Source: a bacterium Ga0077546 (GTDB lineage: Bacteria; Cyanobacteriota; Vampirovibrionia; Obscuribacterales; Obscuribacteraceae). From it: a stretch of 5,057 bases of DNA. Under the pieces are notes generated by a model. It was given only the letters and a program-made list of their open reading frames with translations, was not told the origin of the DNA and searched no databases. Where the stretch lies: positions 1-5,057 of the forward strand of contig LNEX01000057.1 of the NCBI GenBank assembly GCA_001464165.1. The letters are read 5' to 3'. The translations under genes and the position numbers were made by a program. Below, one piece after another: positions 4,505-5,057 of the stretch (position 1 is the stretch's first letter; every line of letters begins with the position of its first letter).

Positions 4505-5057
4505 CCTTTCTTTCCTTTTGGTTTTACTTCGCCCCAATCAAGAATAAATTCCGGCTCGTTGTCTGATTGATTGGTCATGGGTGGTGGCTTGTCTTCGGGC
4601 TGCTCTTTTACTTCAACTTTCGGCTTGACCTCAGCTTTGGGCTTTGCCGCGGGGGGTTGCTGTTGCTGTGTCGCCGGTGGTTGGAAGTTTGGCACCGCTG
4701 GTCTCATCATCGGTTGCATAGCAGGGAAGATCGGCATTGGCGGTGGGGGTGGAACCATGGTTCTGGCTGCTTTGCCTGTTGGTTTTTTCACTGATGCTGG
4801 CACGCCATAAATCATTTGTGGGTAAGACGGTTGCTGTGGCGCTGGTACTATATTTGGTTGCGCAACAGTTTTTGGCTGTTCTTGCTTTGCTTCTTTTTTC
4901 TCTACTTTTTCTACTTTCTCTACTTTTTCTTCAGGCTTGGCCCCTTGCGGCTTAGCATCTATTTTCTTAAGCTGAGCTGCCGCTTTAGCTTTTGCTTCGG
5001 TCTTAGCTTTGGCTTCTGCAGCAATTGCTCTCTTACGCGCTTGTGAGTCTCTTTCTC
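4498..5057 (-). CDS. 5'-truncated gene for a Lys/Ala/Glu/Pro-rich, probably disordered protein (TolA-like composition)
   Basis: The minus-strand frame ending at TAA (4500-4498) stays open to the right window edge, giving 185 visible residues. The start lies outside the window; the Met at 4815 is internal, because the same composition continues upstream without a break. In N-to-C order the visible part has an Ala/Lys/Glu helix-prone stretch (AKAKTEAKAKAAAQLKK), a short EKV triplet repeat, a Pro/Gln-rich region (QPNIVPAPQQPSYPQ), a Pro/Met-rich segment with PPPPPMPIFP and QQQQ, a KPKAEVKPKVEVKEQPE segment, and a basic KPKGKKGK end. No enzymatic domain is visible. Such composition is found in TolA/TonB-like periplasm-spanning linkers, but there is no C-terminal TolA or TonB domain, so that function is not claimed. 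It converges on the sigma operon with three bases between stops. Confidence 0.75.
   Translation of the reverse strand, partial: ERDSQARKRAIAAEAKAKTEAKAKAAAQLKKIDAKPQGAKPEEKVEKVEKVEKKEAKQEQPKTVAQPNIVPAPQQPSYPQMIYGVPASVKKPTGKAARTMVPPPPPMPIFPAMQPMMRPAVPNFQPPATQQQQPPAAKPKAEVKPKVEVKEQPEDKPPPMTNQSDNEPEFILDWGEVKPKGKKGK
4900..4929 (-). repeat. Three 9-base tandem repeats coding Glu-Lys-Val
   Basis: On the plus strand, three copies of YTCTACTTT (4900-4926) run in tandem, followed by a partial TTC. On the coding minus strand they read as Glu-Lys-Val three times. This is a small in-frame expansion within the lysine-rich linker of the truncated gene. Confidence 0.75.

Noticed and set aside
4567..5046. 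Plus-strand open frames rich in Leu/Phe/Trp/Gly opposite the truncated minus-strand gene
   Set aside because: They are the antisense of Lys/Glu/Pro codons (CTT, TTC, TGG), which yields artificial hydrophobic strings. The minus frame is continuous over the full stretch and has sensible composition.

Overview
This is a bacterial window of moderate base composition by eye. The genes are closely packed and there are no RNA genes, insertion sequences or CRISPR arrays that I can see. Exported proteins with Sec-type signal peptides, an ECF sigma factor with a membrane-spanning zinc-finger anti-sigma factor, and a Spy/CpxP-type (LTxxQ) exported protein suggest a diderm (Gram-negative-type) bacterium. 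The TPR-rich, Lys/Ala/Pro-rich style would fit the non-photosynthetic cyanobacterial relatives (Melainabacteria/Vampirovibrionia), but that placement is only an impression and no marker gene here settles it.

Layout from left to right: (1) a plus-strand tetratricopeptide-repeat protein with a hydrophobic N-terminus, whose frame is open to the left window edge (about 1-1317); (2) a 119-base spacer between converging genes, with no convincing terminator; (3) a minus-strand exported cysteine phosphatase of the tyrosine/dual-specificity type (1437-2012, GTG start); (4) a 151-base divergent regulatory region with mirror-image TTTGACG elements and an operator-like dyad; (5) a tightly overlapping plus-strand operon: ECF sigma factor (2164-2829), transmembrane zinc-binding anti-sigma factor (2826-3698), LTxxQ-type exported protein (3682-4494); (6) a minus-strand, 5'-truncated gene for a Lys/Ala/Glu/Pro-rich, apparently disordered protein (4498 to the window edge). 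Its stop codon lies only three bases from the stop of the operon's last gene.

The operon is the centre of interest. The sigma factor would be held by the cytoplasmic zinc domain of the anti-sigma factor, whose single membrane helix leads to a long, low-complexity, acid-tipped outer segment. The third gene makes a basic, methionine-rich LTxxQ protein on the same outer side of the membrane. This resembles the sigma/anti-sigma/periplasmic-sensor logic of CnrH-CnrY-CnrX in metal-resistant bacteria. However, the LTxxQ protein here has no histidine at all and no cysteine in its mature part, so it cannot use the metal ligands known for CnrX. The most interesting hypothesis in the window is therefore an envelope-stress or metal-sensing three-component system with an unusual sensor or chaperone partner. 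The divergent exported phosphatase shares the control region and could belong to the same response.
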